Assembly (NCBI RefSeq): GCF_001039355.2 | Contig: NW_019775968.1 | Coordinates: 1,479,505-1,543,504 of the forward strand | Length of the DNA stretch: 64,000 bases | Direction of reading: 5' to 3' | Origin: Lingula anatina | Taxonomy: Eukaryota > Brachiopoda > Lingulata > Lingulida > Lingulidae | In this document: one piece after another, positions 21,220-35,100 of the stretch | Layout of the letters: each line of letters starts with the position of its first letter | Position numbering within the stretch: position 1 is the first letter of the stretch | Position numbers and translations under genes: made by a program | The notes under the pieces: generated by a model | Told to the model about the DNA's origin: nothing | The model's input: only the letters and a program-made list of their open reading frames with translations | The model's database searches: none

Positions 21220-24200
21220 ATAATGTCCCCGTCTAAGTTAGTCTGGTTATGAACAAAGCTGGTCATCATATGCTTGCAAGCATGTATAAAGGTTCAAATG
21301 TGTTTTAAATCAACATTTTATAAGGGGTTTAGATTAATTTAAACTGGTTAAAATTGTTGTAAAAAGTGTCAATACTCCCTTTCTTTAGGTGCATGCTCTA
21401 GAGCACATAGAAGGACTGTTTTTTCGCTTTTTATTCTTTTGATAAATATATAGATTACTGACCCGAATGTTAGACTTTGTGAGACTGAAGTCTTAAACAG
21501 GAACAGTGTTACCAAAACTGTTAAAGACAGTTTGATCCCATGCTTTTACCCCTGATCAGGGGTGATACAGCCATACTAGTTTACCAAGTGGGAGAAGTAC
21601 TGCTGTACTGCTGACAAAATAGTAAATCTGGTAAACAGTCCACCTTTATACCAGTTGCAAGTTTGCTTTTGAAACAAAGAATCAGTAATTGACTCAATTG
21701 GTTTAAGAATGTTTTTAAAATGATTTGCTCTTAATAAACGTTATTAACATACCCAAATTGGCTATTTGTACCACCTTGAGTAAAAAAACATTGTTAAGAG
21801 AATCATGGTGGTTTGAAGACTGAAAAAAAATTTTACCTGTTAACATCCATTTTAAATCTTTATGATTGTTAACATAGCATAGTCGTCTTTGCCAAGACTG
21901 GATTTGACTTTTCTGAACCAAGCTTCAGATAGAAGATGTTTTAATGCAATTAGTCATCTGGGTCAAGCTCTGAGCCCATGTAATCACTCTATTTACCTGC
22001 CCTGTTAACCCTTGTTCTGGCCATTTAGCTTGGTAGCACATGGTAGGTAGGTGGAAATTAATACTTGCTGCAGTGTTTCCTAGAACAGTTTATTCTAAAC
22101 AGTTTATCTTTACAGCATGATACATGTCTTTGTTGTACACCCATTACACTGCAGAAGATTAAAAATGAGTTCTGCTGAAACCTGTACACAAATGTTTTGG
22201 AAATGTTGAACAAAACAAATAGCAATTTTCTTCACTATTTCTCCGTTACAGGTTTCACTTCCATTATTCAATTTTTTTCCATATTTGCCAAATAATTATG
22301 CTACTTAGGGGATATGCGTTTTGATATCTGTAGAATTGATCCCATGCAGCCCTAATTTCCTTTTGTGCCAAACATGCCAAAGAACCATTCAAAGAAATTG
22401 GAAGGTGGTCCCCAAGTCAAGAGAATTTGTCCCGACCACATTGATAACATTTTCCTTTTCACATCAATTTCAATTCTAAAATCAACTAAAGAATTAGAGT
22501 GACATCTAAGTCGTTGGTTTAACCAGTGTTTTTCTTGCAAGGTTAAAAGGAAGCCAGGCTGAAATACACAATGTTGTTAGAAAGCTTCTTGACATTTGTG
22601 CACAACTGCGACAGATTAACTGTAGTGGGCTCCTTGTAATAGAGCAAGAGTAGGTAATAGAAACCTGTGGGTTGCAAGAAACCTGTGAAAAAATTCACTT
22701 TCTCGCAACAGTTTATGAAAATGGTGAAAAGTAAATATAGGACTTGAGGATATTATCCCAATTGCATGTAGAAAAGAATGTCACCATCTTCCTAAAACAG
22801 CCATGTCACAGTGCCCTCATAGTTATGCTGTTTACCACAGTTTTTGGCCATGACAACATCATAACACCTGAGAGCGCCATTGTCCATAATTTCATGATGG
22901 CAGAGTGGGGGTGTTTTGACTTAGTGGTGACGTCATCAGCATGGGTCCACTGTTGATATTACGTGACATTGTGACTGTGACCATGACCTTGCTGTGATAG
23001 AGTAAGTCATTTTGGCATAATCTCTGATGGCCCTTTTTTTCATGAATATACCTTTCCCAATTGGCCCTTACTAAAACCTAAGATAGCATGATTAAACAGT
23101 ATTTCAGGTGCTTGTAGCATGAAGAACGTAGTGCTGGGAAGGTCTTCAGCACTTTTGCTAGAAGAGCCATTTGCATTCTTTCCAAGATAAGCAGCCTGTC
23201 TGATGTATCAGTATTCCTATAGCTTCCAGTGGCTGGGCCACGAGATCCAGGAAATGTAAACAACCAAAGTAGAGTTTCTTCAGCATAAAAATATAATTTG
23301 TTACCTTGTCACTTGTAAGTGCTACTCAAGTTAGTAAAAATCTGCAGCCATATCTAGGATGTGATTAGATAATTATGGCATTTCTCAAAATTGAAAAAGT
23401 GACAATTTGACAGTTTTGCTTGATATTGATCACCGAGATTCAGGAATTCCCCTTTGTAAAAACCCTTCAGTATTATAGCGACTCTTTTGTGAAATAAATT
23501 TTGCTAAAAAATTAAGACCAAATGGGCCCCCTGCTGTACTAGAAGTAATAGGCATTTGATTTGTGAAGGTGTGTGTTGAAATGTCAACTTCAATTTGAGG
23601 GCGGTGACCCTTCTACTTAAGTGCCCTAGGCATATGATATCTACATGTATAAGATCGCCATGGTTACATAGCACTTAATATTTATAAGGATCGTGGTCAG
23701 ATTGCATTGACATGCTAGACAGAGGATAGTGCCCTATTAAACATGTGGCATGGTACGATTTGACAAATTTATCTATGGTATGACTTTCTTGTTAGAAAAG
23801 AAACAGAAAAGGCATCAAATACATGAGCAAATACCTGTCCTTCCAATTTAAAAGAAAGAACTTATGGATATGTTTCTAATACTGTTGTTTACAAAGAGAA
23901 TGCCCCCACCCCCCACACACTGCTTATCCTACAGTGACTATCTGCACTCCAGGAAGTAGGGATTGATAAGATGATCCCATTGACAACAATAAACAGTTGC
24001 TACCAACTTACTACCATGTTATGGATGTGTGCTTGCAGACATACTCCTGTAGTGATTAGAAGAGTATCACAAGTAGGCAAAGGAACATGCTGTTTGTATG
24101 TTTCCTCTCCTTTTATACTCATTGCAATTTCAAGTGAAAAAAAGTTATATCCAATACATACTACTGTATTATTAAAGAGCCATTAAAATAACATTTAAGT

Positions 24201-27200
24201 ATGCTGAAAGCTTCCTATTTAGATGTTGCTTCAGTACACCTGTATTTTGTGCACCTTTTTCTCAGTAGGTCATGCCAGACAAGGGTGATTAGTAAACTTA
24301 TCCCAACACCAATTCATCAGTTGTCAGTGACACTGATTATAAAGATGGTAATATAAACTTTTCATGGGTCTAGTGCATTGACTTATGGTATTCCTGCTTA
24401 GGTGGAAGTTCTTTTTAGTGCAATTTGCCTTAAAGGAATTTTCTATTGATATGTTTATTTGGAGTGTACTTTGAGAGGCATGTTGTATGGAATTGGTGGA
24501 ATTGAAAGAGAATCCATGATAAACATTTTGCTTTATGCATGACTCTATTAAAAGCAAACCAATATTACTACAGTGCAATACCGTATAGAGAAATTTACTG
24601 TTTGTCATCTGTCTGGTTGTCCTCTTGTCTGTCTGCATAGCACAGTTATCTAAGGGTGGTGAATTTTGCTGTGTTGCTTATTAAGCAGGTATGACTAAAT
24701 GTATACACCTGTATGAGTACACTTATAATTAGCATTGAATTTAATACTTCAAGATATTTCTGAGATATTAAATGTGCTATATAACCGTCTGTAAGTAACA
24801 ATTTAGAACTTGGCAAAAGAGTGCTGCTAATTTGCTGCTGACAATACAAGTCTGATCTCTCTATTCAGTTGAATATGCTACTTTGGGGAAGATAATTCCT
24901 TGGGTTGCGGTAAATGGACAAACGTTATTCATTTGACTAGTATTTTATTTGGTAATCAGCTTGTTTTGAAAAAAATCAGCTCATCTTTTACCACTTATTC
25001 GACTCTAGATAATCAAGCCCTCTTGTCACTAGGATTTTCCAAGGTCCAGAAAAGAATAATCTCATCAATATTTAATTCCTTTTCTACCTTAAAAGCTAGA
25101 ATACTGCCATGAATATTGTGCTCTAGTCAATTTAGCAAAGCTTTTATATAAATGTCATAAAATGGGATAAGGCTGAATACCATTTACACGGTTCAATAAC
25201 TGTGAGATAGGCAAAAATATATGAGATGTGATAGATTCAACTGGCAGCCTATGCTGAATATCCCCCTTTCCTGCTGGGTAGCAGCATTCAGTATATTGTT
25301 ATTTTAAGGTTGTTAGATTAAGCAGCTAACTCAAATAATGATATATTTAACATCAGAAGCTTGAACGATTTAGCAAGTGTTCGAATTAGATTACTGAGCT
25401 AAGGATAGTATATCATTGGATTTAGAAGGCAGGTTTGATTTTTTCTCCCTTTTATGCCATTGTGCCAATGGCAGTTTTGACTGACAATTTTATATCTCTA
25501 TGCATATAAATATCTTATTTTACTGAGATGACAGGGCATTATAGTAAAGACAGGTAATGTCAAAATGTTTCGAATTGCATCCATTTAGAAAAGTGGTGGT
25601 TGGGGATTTGTGCAGAAGGAGGATAATTCTGATTGTGATGAGGTTCCATTTAACCACAGTCATTGTTAAAAAAAAAACCCTGAGAAATGCAGAAATTTAA
25701 GGGTCTATTTGCTTTTATGAAAATCCAAATGATTGTTTTAACATCAAAGGTTGACTTGTGAACTGTTTCTGAATTTACTGCTCATAATTCATCATCATCA
25801 TTCAGAGGCTAATGTTCCTCTTTTGGACAGAAGCCTCATATGCTTCTTCCAATGTATTCTGTCTTGGGCTATGGACTTCCAATTTGCTTTTTTCCAGTAC
25901 TTATCCTTCGTCTCTAATGAGGCTTTTCTTGTTTCCTATGCCCATATCTAGGTGTCCATGCTCATAAATTAGTTCCATTGAAACCCATGTTTGTTTACAG
26001 CAGAAATAACTTGTTCTCTAGCCATCTAATAAAATTTCAGTGTAGCTTGCCAGTGTAAGTATCTTGTGTGTGTTCAGATATTGATCATTGTCTGGAACTG
26101 TGAGGTGCTGCCATCTATTGTGACAAACTAGAATTATTCACTGAGTCAGGTGTGATTAAATAGGTGACACTCTTGTTGCACTTGTATTGGGATGGATGGA
26201 ATTTCAGGAACAGTTAACCATTTCCTTAAGTGATGTTTTTCATGTATGACCAAATTAAGAATCGTGTCTTAAATCAGATTGATGCTTTGCTGTGCCGCCC
26301 CAGCGCAATTTTGGCCAGCAAAAAACAGTATATATAGATTTTGGAGTAGACTTTACTTCACTTGTGTAAGTCTAGCCTGTAATGTTCCACGGATGTCTTT
26401 TACATTGTAGACAATGTATGAATGGACTTATATGATTTTAACTGCAGTGCATTGACACTTTCAAAAGTAATATAAACCATTTCTGCAGCTATGCAACCAG
26501 GATTTGGTGAACAGTAAATGTAAGCTCATATACCAGTGGTAAGACTAGACTTTAACAGTAGGGAAAAAAATGTTGTGCTAATGCTGGAGGGAGCAATATA
26601 ATATATGATCAACTCTCATTGATTTGTCATTGACATGGAGAATCTATACCTTCCTGGGGCTTGATTAGACTCGACTGTAATGGTCACAGATGCAGCTGCT
26701 GCTAGGCTTTGCAGAAACATTGGCTCTTTGATACCTTCAAATTGATTTCCCAAGGAATATGAACCTGAACTGCGAAAAAAAAGGCTTTCCAACTGGGCAG
26801 ATTGGATCAGCTAACCTTTAATTATTGAATTATACTGTTTTTTTACTCTTTCCTTCTCTTATTGGAAAAGTTCCATGTGCCCGAGTTTAGATGGTTTAGA
26901 GTTTTAACAGTGAGGAAATGATTCCAATAATGAAAAGGTAATTGGACATCATTAAGCTGTGAATTTCATAATTATGAAACAATCCCAAATAGATACCTAA
27001 CAAAGGTGTGAATTTGGTCCATTTAAAACTTTGAACAGTCTAGAAGTACAAATACCTAGGATGTCAGGGCATATTTGTCTTGGGCATAATGTCGCGCTTT
27101 TTCTTTGACTTAACCAGTGCTGTGTTTGCTGAGCCACGTTAACTATTTGCTGAGAGAGTTGAGGATTGTTTGTTAAGCATTTGAACAACTTGAAGTAAGG

Positions 27201-29209
27201 GCCTCCTGCAGACCAAGTGGCCCGTGGAGAGCTAGGAGATTGATCTTCTACTGGGCATCTGAACAGTTTTCTTTGTGTTAATCCCATACCACTCTTTCCT
27301 GGCACTTAAATGTAAAACCCACAGATATTCAGGGTCTCGATGATGGTAATTATAATGCATGACAACACGCTGATGATGATAATGGTAGTTTCAGTGATGC
27401 CCGCATTTTGTTTTTAAAGTCCCTCGTTTGAAGTAATTTTATGTAAAAAATTCAGTGTGCCCGCATGTAGTATTTCATGTTTCCTGGATAAAAAAAAAAT
27501 TCAATTCAGATATCAGTTTCAGTTGGTGGTATTCTCTAATGGGACATGGAGGTTAGGGATTATTAAATATTTGATCGAAAATAGAAGTTGTTCTTTCCTT
27601 TATTCCACATGTAGTCATAAGGTTACAATATGATAACCCAGTGGTTTTGTTTTGAACAACAATAAAAGACACAGTAAAAAAAAAACCCTTTTATATTAAA
27701 AGGCAGATGTGACAAGGACACGTTTGTGATATGACATTGAGTGATGAGTGTTTCATTGGGGGCCACATATTACTTGTTTGGTGCTAAAATATTGATGTTC
27801 TTATTGCTTTGTCCAGAGGATCTAAAGGGTGTAACAGTTGAGCAGTGAAGTAGTTTGATAGCAGTTTTAAGCACTTGCAGGATGACATTTCTGAAACAGC
27901 ATTTTTCAAGAAAAATAGAAGTCATTGACATTGGGTATGTGTAGATGGAAGTAAGGTAGCAGAAGTGTAAAGGTGTTGGGACAACCTTGTTTAGTCTGGG
28001 AATTATAATGACAAGGTGAAAAGAAATCTCCTAGCCAACAAGCTGGAAATAAGATGCAGTAGGGGTGCCTTGGTAATCCTAGCAAGTTTGACCTTGTCAA
28101 ATCAATAAGCTGGTTGTTTTTCAGAACAATTCTGGGTTTAATCCCCAATGGAGACATACACCCTAAGATGCCAGATAAACCCTATCATGGACTCTCACAG
28201 TGTCAAAATTTGTAATATAATTACTGGCTTTTGTTCCTTTAATAATGTTTGATAAGTTTTCAAAGTGAGTTAATATCTATCAAACATACTTGGTTGCCTG
28301 ATAGGAGTGTTGGTAGCAAGATAACATGCCAAACATAGTGATATTTTACCTGACGTTGCAGGAATTTGTAATATAGCCAGTCTTAAGGGTGAACTCCACG
28401 TTGCTGGCGGAATTACGAAGGTAAGCCAGGTACTTTTGGCATATCTATTTACAATGTCACCCTTTCTGGTTGTCAGTCCCTGACAGGTAGGTAAGAGAAA
28501 GGAGGTTTTAAGACTTTTTCTGTTGGATTTGTTGCCTTCAGTGTAGATCAGAAGTCGGTCGCATTACCTAATAGAATTATTTTGCTCTAGGTTGTTGTAA
28601 GTCGAGAATTGTGCCATTTTTTTTTTTTTTTTAAAGAATTTGGGATCATATAGCCAGGAAATTTTGTATCATCTGAGCAAAATCTCCTTGATTCTTTTCT
28701 TTTTGGAAATTTGATTTATTTACTTATCAACCAGACATTTCTTTGGGTCCAGCTGTTTATTAATTCCAATTGATGTATGTCAGGATGCAGTCTTTTTTCC
28801 ATCAACTGGCTCAATGCAAGTTACATTTAGCAACCATTTTATGTCTGATTTGCCTTTGTCTTGTACAAACAGTTAATGATTTTGCTAATACTTTCTTGTG
28901 ATAAATACACATTCTGGTACTTTAAGACTTTTGTATTGTTTTTTCATTAAGGTGTTTTTGATCTCGGTATAATGGTATAACGTTTAGAAAGAATAAAGGA
29001 CAGCATTACAAGTTTGATAATGTGAACCCAGACCTAACCTAAGTTGGCTATCAGAATTTTTTTCTTAAGCAGTTTTAGATGTTTTTGTTATTAAATTGCT
29101 TTAATTGAAAAAGCAGAAACATGCCTCAACATTAAGTGTTTTCCCCTCATTTTTGAAATGTGAAATATTGCAGTCCAAGATGTAGTGCAAATGTTAACTT
29201 AACTTATGC

Positions 29210-29237
29210 TTTTTTTTTTTTTTTTTTTTTTTTTTTT
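29210..29237. repeat. Poly-T tract
   Basis: 28 uninterrupted T followed by GCAG. It resembles a long polypyrimidine tract plus AG, but no open exon with a donor follows. Confidence 0.95.
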
Positions 29238-32079
29238 GCAGTTTTGTTCTTGACTGGGCAGTTATTCACACAAAATAGCCATCGTTTAGAGAAATAAAAG
29301 AATTGTTGGAATGGTTGAGGTTTTGTTAAGTAGTTTTTTTTTTTAGTTTGAGATTTTGTAAAATTTCTGTTATTTTATCCTTGTTTTTTAGCCCAAGCTG
29401 TTAACTGCTTTGTTATTGGTGCAAAATGTACTACAGTTTTTTCCATTGAGTGAAGAAATATATCGTGTTTTGTGCAAATACCAAGGCATTTTAGAAACAG
29501 AAAGAGGTTTTTTTAACTATCAAAAGCCAACATAAAAGTTTGTACTTGCGAAAATAAGAAATACAGTCAAAGGTTCACTAATGCGTCAGATTTTAACCAG
29601 GAGTGCCAAAAGAATTATCATTCATTTAAGAATTTGTCCTTAATCTGTAAAATAATAGAAAAGAGATGTTCTTTACAAATACAACCCGTGTCAGATAAAT
29701 CCCAGAATAATGCATTTAGTATTACAGATTGACCAAAGATTTTGCAATGCACACTTTAACTCGAATGTCTGTCAACAATTTGAAAATTGTCAGATATCCA
29801 CCTGATGTGATTTGTATTGAATTTTCCAACCCATGGAAAAAAAGAATTGTTAACAGGTGAGAAGAGCAAAGAAAATCAGAGAAAAACTTAGCCAAGATGT
29901 GGTAACAGTTAATAACGTCACAGTTCAAATTGGGATCAAAGAACCAGTGATGTTTGGTGCCAAAGTTCAGCTATATCTTGTTTATTTATATTGTTAAACT
30001 GCCAGTGTTGCCCCTAGGTTAAACTGCTGTCAGCTTGTGATACCTAGGAGGTCCTGCCCTTCACTGATTTGTGTAATGAATTATGTTAAATCTGTATCAA
30101 ACACATGTAGTTTTTGCAGAAATTGCCAACATATTGACTGTTTCTAGTTACTTCTCATAGGCATGATAATGCAGTGTAACTTACTGCTTATTAGTACCAC
30201 CAGCGTGTACGCTGNCATGAGATAACACAGTTACCGTAACATGATGGGTCTTATCCCAAGGGAAAATTTGATGAATGGTAGTGCACAGAAATATTATTCT
30301 GGTGGTTTAATGTTTTTATACTCTTGTTGAGTTCATAGGCAATTCCAACTATTGTATCTGATTGTTAAAAAGGTATCTGTTGTTATAATACCTCTGAGAC
30401 GATTTTCATGTTTCGAGGGTAGAAGTGATAGATGAGAGAGAAAAATGAATTATGTTGACAAAGATGCCTGGAGTAAGTGGATAGCATGGCTATAAATTTT
30501 ATATTGGTATGGGTATGCATAAGCCTTTGGTGGGATATTCATAAATACCAGTGATTTGTGTCAAATATAATAAAAAATAATAATGGTGAAAGTGTAAAAT
30601 TCCTAGTCGTTGGTTTTAATACCTTATGTATTTTACAATCTTTTGAATTTCAAATTTTATTTTTCCCCCACAGTATGTGGTGATTACTTAAGTATAAATT
30701 ATGTTACACTTGGACTTGTTAGATTCAGAAAATGATCAGTATCTGGCTGTTTTTTTATGTCGAAGACATGCAGTCTTCCTAGCTGCTAATTTTGCTGGGC
30801 AACAGAGACACTTCTATCACACAGGTCCATGATAAATCTGCTCATCCTTCTATCTAGACAGCGCTTATTGGACTGGTTTCAATATCTTCCTAAGCTCTGT
30901 TTACACCTGCTAATCTCAGGTGTAATCACTTGGGGCTTAAGCTTTCATAAAACACTATTTACAGTAGGTTTATCAGTCTGCTTTTCTGTATCGTATGTTT
31001 AACAGAATTAAACGAGATACAGTACACAGAATAATGTCGCAAATTTGAACCCTATTTCTGAAAGAACCTCCCAAATTTTCATAACATGGTCTAGTTTCCA
31101 TAACAGGTAGATCGTAAACTGCTTGGTGGTACTAACATTAATGTGAAAATGTTTTAGACATTATCTTATGTAAGTGTAAGTAGGCGTTTAATTATCATCA
31201 AATAGGTGTTGTTAATGGTTTAATAACGTAGTATCATTTATCGTTTTAAAATGTTTTGAAAATCATCTCTGCTGTCATTATATAAAAAAGATCAGTTTAA
31301 GGTCACCTGATTGATTTTGGTTTTCTTAGTTTTAAAAAGGCTTTATTGAAATCAGTAGTATTTGAAATCTGAATTTTCAAATGATAATGATAAAATGATG
31401 ATACATCCTTCAAAAGTGTTCAGAGTGACAATATTGATAGATTTAAGCATTAATATTTCTTTGTGAGAATTAGTAGATTTTATTTGGAAATTCACCTTAG
31501 GAAGTTGATGCTAGAGTGAGTACACACAGCAAGAATATAAGTAAAAAGTGGAGTTGGAATTTAGGACCATGTGGCACATTTCCCAATCAAACTCATCTTA
31601 CAAGAATTCATGCAATAGCTTTGGTTGATGCATGTTTACATAATACATTGACATATTATGCCTAATTCATGTTCCTGTAGTTCATTCCCACTTTTGATTA
31701 TGTGTTTAAATTGACAGACATCTATTCACAGGTGGCAAAATTATAAGGCTGAAGCTTCTGGGCCCCCCTTTGAATGGGGAGGGGGGGGATGATAAATTGT
31801 CTCTATCATTCTACCATTATCCCATGGTATCAATGCTGACTGATAAGATGCCTGTGAACAAGCAAGCTGTTGTAGAGACTGGGTAATTTCATAACACGGT
31901 TATTGTGGGGAGGGATAATTTGATGGATCAACCCAACTATGGATCAATAGATAGAGTATGAGAGAGTTTTATCTCAAGGAGGCTGGACTCCCCTAGTGTT
32001 TGTCAAGATCGTTGGATTAAGCTTAGGAGACCATACAGACATCTAGTTGGTTGCTTAGGAAGCTGATAGAGGCAATGGA

Positions 32080-32114
32080 GGGAAAAAAGGGGGAAAGGGG
32101 AGGGGGACATGAGG
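32080..32114 (+). other. G-run cluster, possible G-quadruplex
   Basis: Five runs of three or more G separated by A-rich loops of 1-6 bases (GGGAAAAAAGGGGGAAAGGG, then AGGGGG, then ACATGAGGG). The motif lies on the sense strand of the intron, so it would also be in the pre-mRNA. Confidence 0.6.
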
Positions 32115-35100
32115 GATCTTTTGCCTGAAAATTATGTAATCATGATATTTATGAAATTGAAATTGGCTTTTTTAATAATAACATTCTGAACACATTTAAG
32201 TGAAAAAAGGGGGGGGGGATTTCAGTATCATTTTTTATAGTTTTGATATTGAATGTTGATATCTAAAGAATATTGTATAATTTCCATTGTAATGTTCCCA
32301 TTGGATTTTAATTTACATTCCATAATAAAATCAGCTTAATTGCTTATTCTGAATGATTAACTACATTAAAATGCTTGATTAGGAAAAGCTTATGTTGTTG
32401 GTCATTCATTTGTGAATGTAAGCAGATTATCCAAATCCTGCAATACCTTCCTAATTGAAAACTACTTAATAATTAGGAAGTGAAATATGGTGCGGTAAAG
32501 TGCTAAGTGTGGCAAGAATGGTGAGAACAAGCAAAATATTAGGTTTGCATGTCAATTAGGATTGGAATAGATGTTGGAGGGATTGACTCTAATGATGTGC
32601 CCAGAGTGAGATTGTCAAGGTTTTCTGTGAATTTATCAAAACAGGGGATGAAAAACAAAGTTGGGAGAGCTTTACACCCACATAGTGAACAGAGCTGGAG
32701 GGTACCAGATCACAGAGCTAGGATTGTGGTATGTGACTACACTGGTAGTCAGGGATGAGCTGCTGAGGATATCATTCCAGATAACATCTTGTCTCCCCCT
32801 TGGAGTCGACACAAATTAATTGATGGGGGTCTTAAGATTTGGAAAGGTATCAGCATACCTTAAATGCTAGGCAGGGATCGACTACTATCTCTAAACTAGG
32901 CAAGAAGCAATTATAATCTATAATTATCCACTGAATGTGTCGATGTTCAGCTAATATCTTAAGCCTGATCATCTTAACAGTTTTATGTCGAGATAAACCA
33001 TTTTGTCAGTTGAAATTAATGATCTGATCAGAGTTGGATATTCATTTGCGAAGGAGAATTGATCCCCTGCTCCAAAATCAATATAACAAATTGGCAAGTT
33101 AAGTCATGGTTTATTGAAGATAAAAACCCTCCAGTTAGATCTAGAGTCCTCAGAGATTGTGCCAGGGAAGAAGGGAATGAAGTGGGTGCCAAGGATATCC
33201 AAGCTGAATAATTGGTAAGCTGAGGAGGATATCGGTTGATATTAATTGTTATAAATGTGATTATTTTACAGTTTTTATTTAGCATTTTATGGCAGAAACA
33301 TCTCAGTATAACTGAACTCAAAGAAAATAGAAATATGTAGAAAAGTATAAATGATAGAATTGGCTGCTCAAATTTCAGATCTCATCCATAGCTTGTGTTA
33401 TCAACCGTTCACCACCATAATCTCCTGGATACGACTTTATCGTTGTCTCCATGCTTTTTTTCCACATGGGGTTGATTCATACATTACTTGAAACTGACAG
33501 GTGTATTGAGAAAAAGCTTGAAAAGATTTGTTCTGCTGTAGCTATTGCCAGGGTCTTGGCTTAAGTCGCTGTTGGGATAAAGGAGTTTCCATTGTAAACC
33601 CTTGATTGGTTTTTCATTGAAGTACTCCACTGTAGGTGGGTAATGCTGGGATATGGGTTACTTGACAAAAGGCAACTTTTCCCATCCCACACTTGTGTGA
33701 ATAGGTTTTAAAAGATAGGGTGGTAGATTTGGATTGAGTTTCAAGTTTATGTTATTGTGCTTATCTGTGGGCAAAGGTGAGAGCAAAGAGATAAGTATGT
33801 GTTTCTATCTTTTGACTTAAAAGATGTCTAGAGGTCTTTTTCAATAAAACATTTGAAGTGCAGTTTATTTTGGATGCTAAGCAAGTATAATCCATGCTTT
33901 TAGTTCATGTTTTAAATATTTAAAGTATTTTTATAGCAAGATAAATTTGGATGTTGAAGAACAGGTGCTAAACACAAAAGGAAAAATTGCCACAAATTGA
34001 GAAAAATAGTATCCGGCTCCAAGTGTTTTTATGCAATATAAGCCCATCATGGTGTCTAGGTCAAAGCCCCACCAGGTTCTGTCTGCCCTCCTGCCTACTA
34101 CATCAACCTTCTGGTATTTATAGGGTATCCTAAGCAAATTGTCAGACCAGTCAGATGCCAAATTATTCTGACAGTTACTGCTGCTGCCACCTATAGGTTG
34201 GATAATCTACTGTACTTGACTGCAGTGAAAATTTGGTTGCTGTCTTTGCTCTGGTGGTAGACATGGGTTTTAGAAGGCATCTAGATAGTCAAGATGAGAG
34301 GCACTTATTCATATTCAGCAGTAGTTTTTATTGGAAAATGTGAGAATGAAATATTCTTAATGATTCTAGAGTACAAATACTTGGCTTTTGGAAGCATGAG
34401 GAGCTAATTGATGTTTAGATGATATTTTATTGCCCATATTTATGATTGATTTTTAGACAAGTTTTATTTTTGGAAAGGTGTGAATGCCAGACTTAAACTT
34501 CCTTCTAGCCTTTTTTTTCTTTTTTAGGTGAAGAGCATGTTATTAAGTCTGAAACTACCAGTTATAAACAGCCTGCTACAGGTTCTCTTAATGTGTTTAT
34601 ACTAGAGCGTGAGGAAGAGTGTTGTTTAGAAATTCACAGGCAATCCTTCACCAAAGTAATTTGGTTCTGTGTAATTTTCTGGTTGCATTCAAGTGAAGCT
34701 TTTGGCCTATTCTTGTGGGAAATCTATATTTCTACCAGGGATAAAAGTTGCATAGTGTTCTAAGTAATTTCAGTGACCCCCAAGGACCTGAAAAGCCAAA
34801 TAATATCAAAGTTTCCCCTGCCAGCAGATTTCAAGTCTGTCGTAATTTGTAACCCCAGATTGTTAACAATCTTGGTAATATTTATAGTGGCTATGTTTTT
34901 TCTGTTCAAGGGCTTTTAAAAGGCAAACATCTGGCATTAGCTGCCATGGTATATTTGTATTTGTAGAATTGATAGGCAGTAAGGGTGTCAGAATCTCTTT
35001 AGTGCTCAGGGTAAGATAGATGTATTGCAGCTTGAGACAGATAGAGAGATGGTAGAGAATTCTAGGGAGGTAAAAGAGGTGAGTTTTTAAAAATCATGCC

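Noticed and set aside
26997-27305. 102-codon minus-strand open frame with a more normal amino-acid mix
   Set aside because: No family recognised and no splice or promoter context; treated as chance, although a database search would settle it.
28077-28150. tRNA-like or SINE-like segment with GGGTTTAATCCCCA
   Set aside because: The B-box-like block is imperfect, the A box is weak, and no second copy is seen in the window.
28362-28420. Exon-like segment between TTGCAG and GTAAGC in the 21-kb intron
   Set aside because: 59 bp long; open only in phase 2, while both neighbouring exons meet at phase 0, so it would shift the frame. Not supported as a cassette exon.
29210-29241. Poly-T followed by GCAG as a possible splice acceptor
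   Set aside because: No open segment with a matching phase and donor follows.
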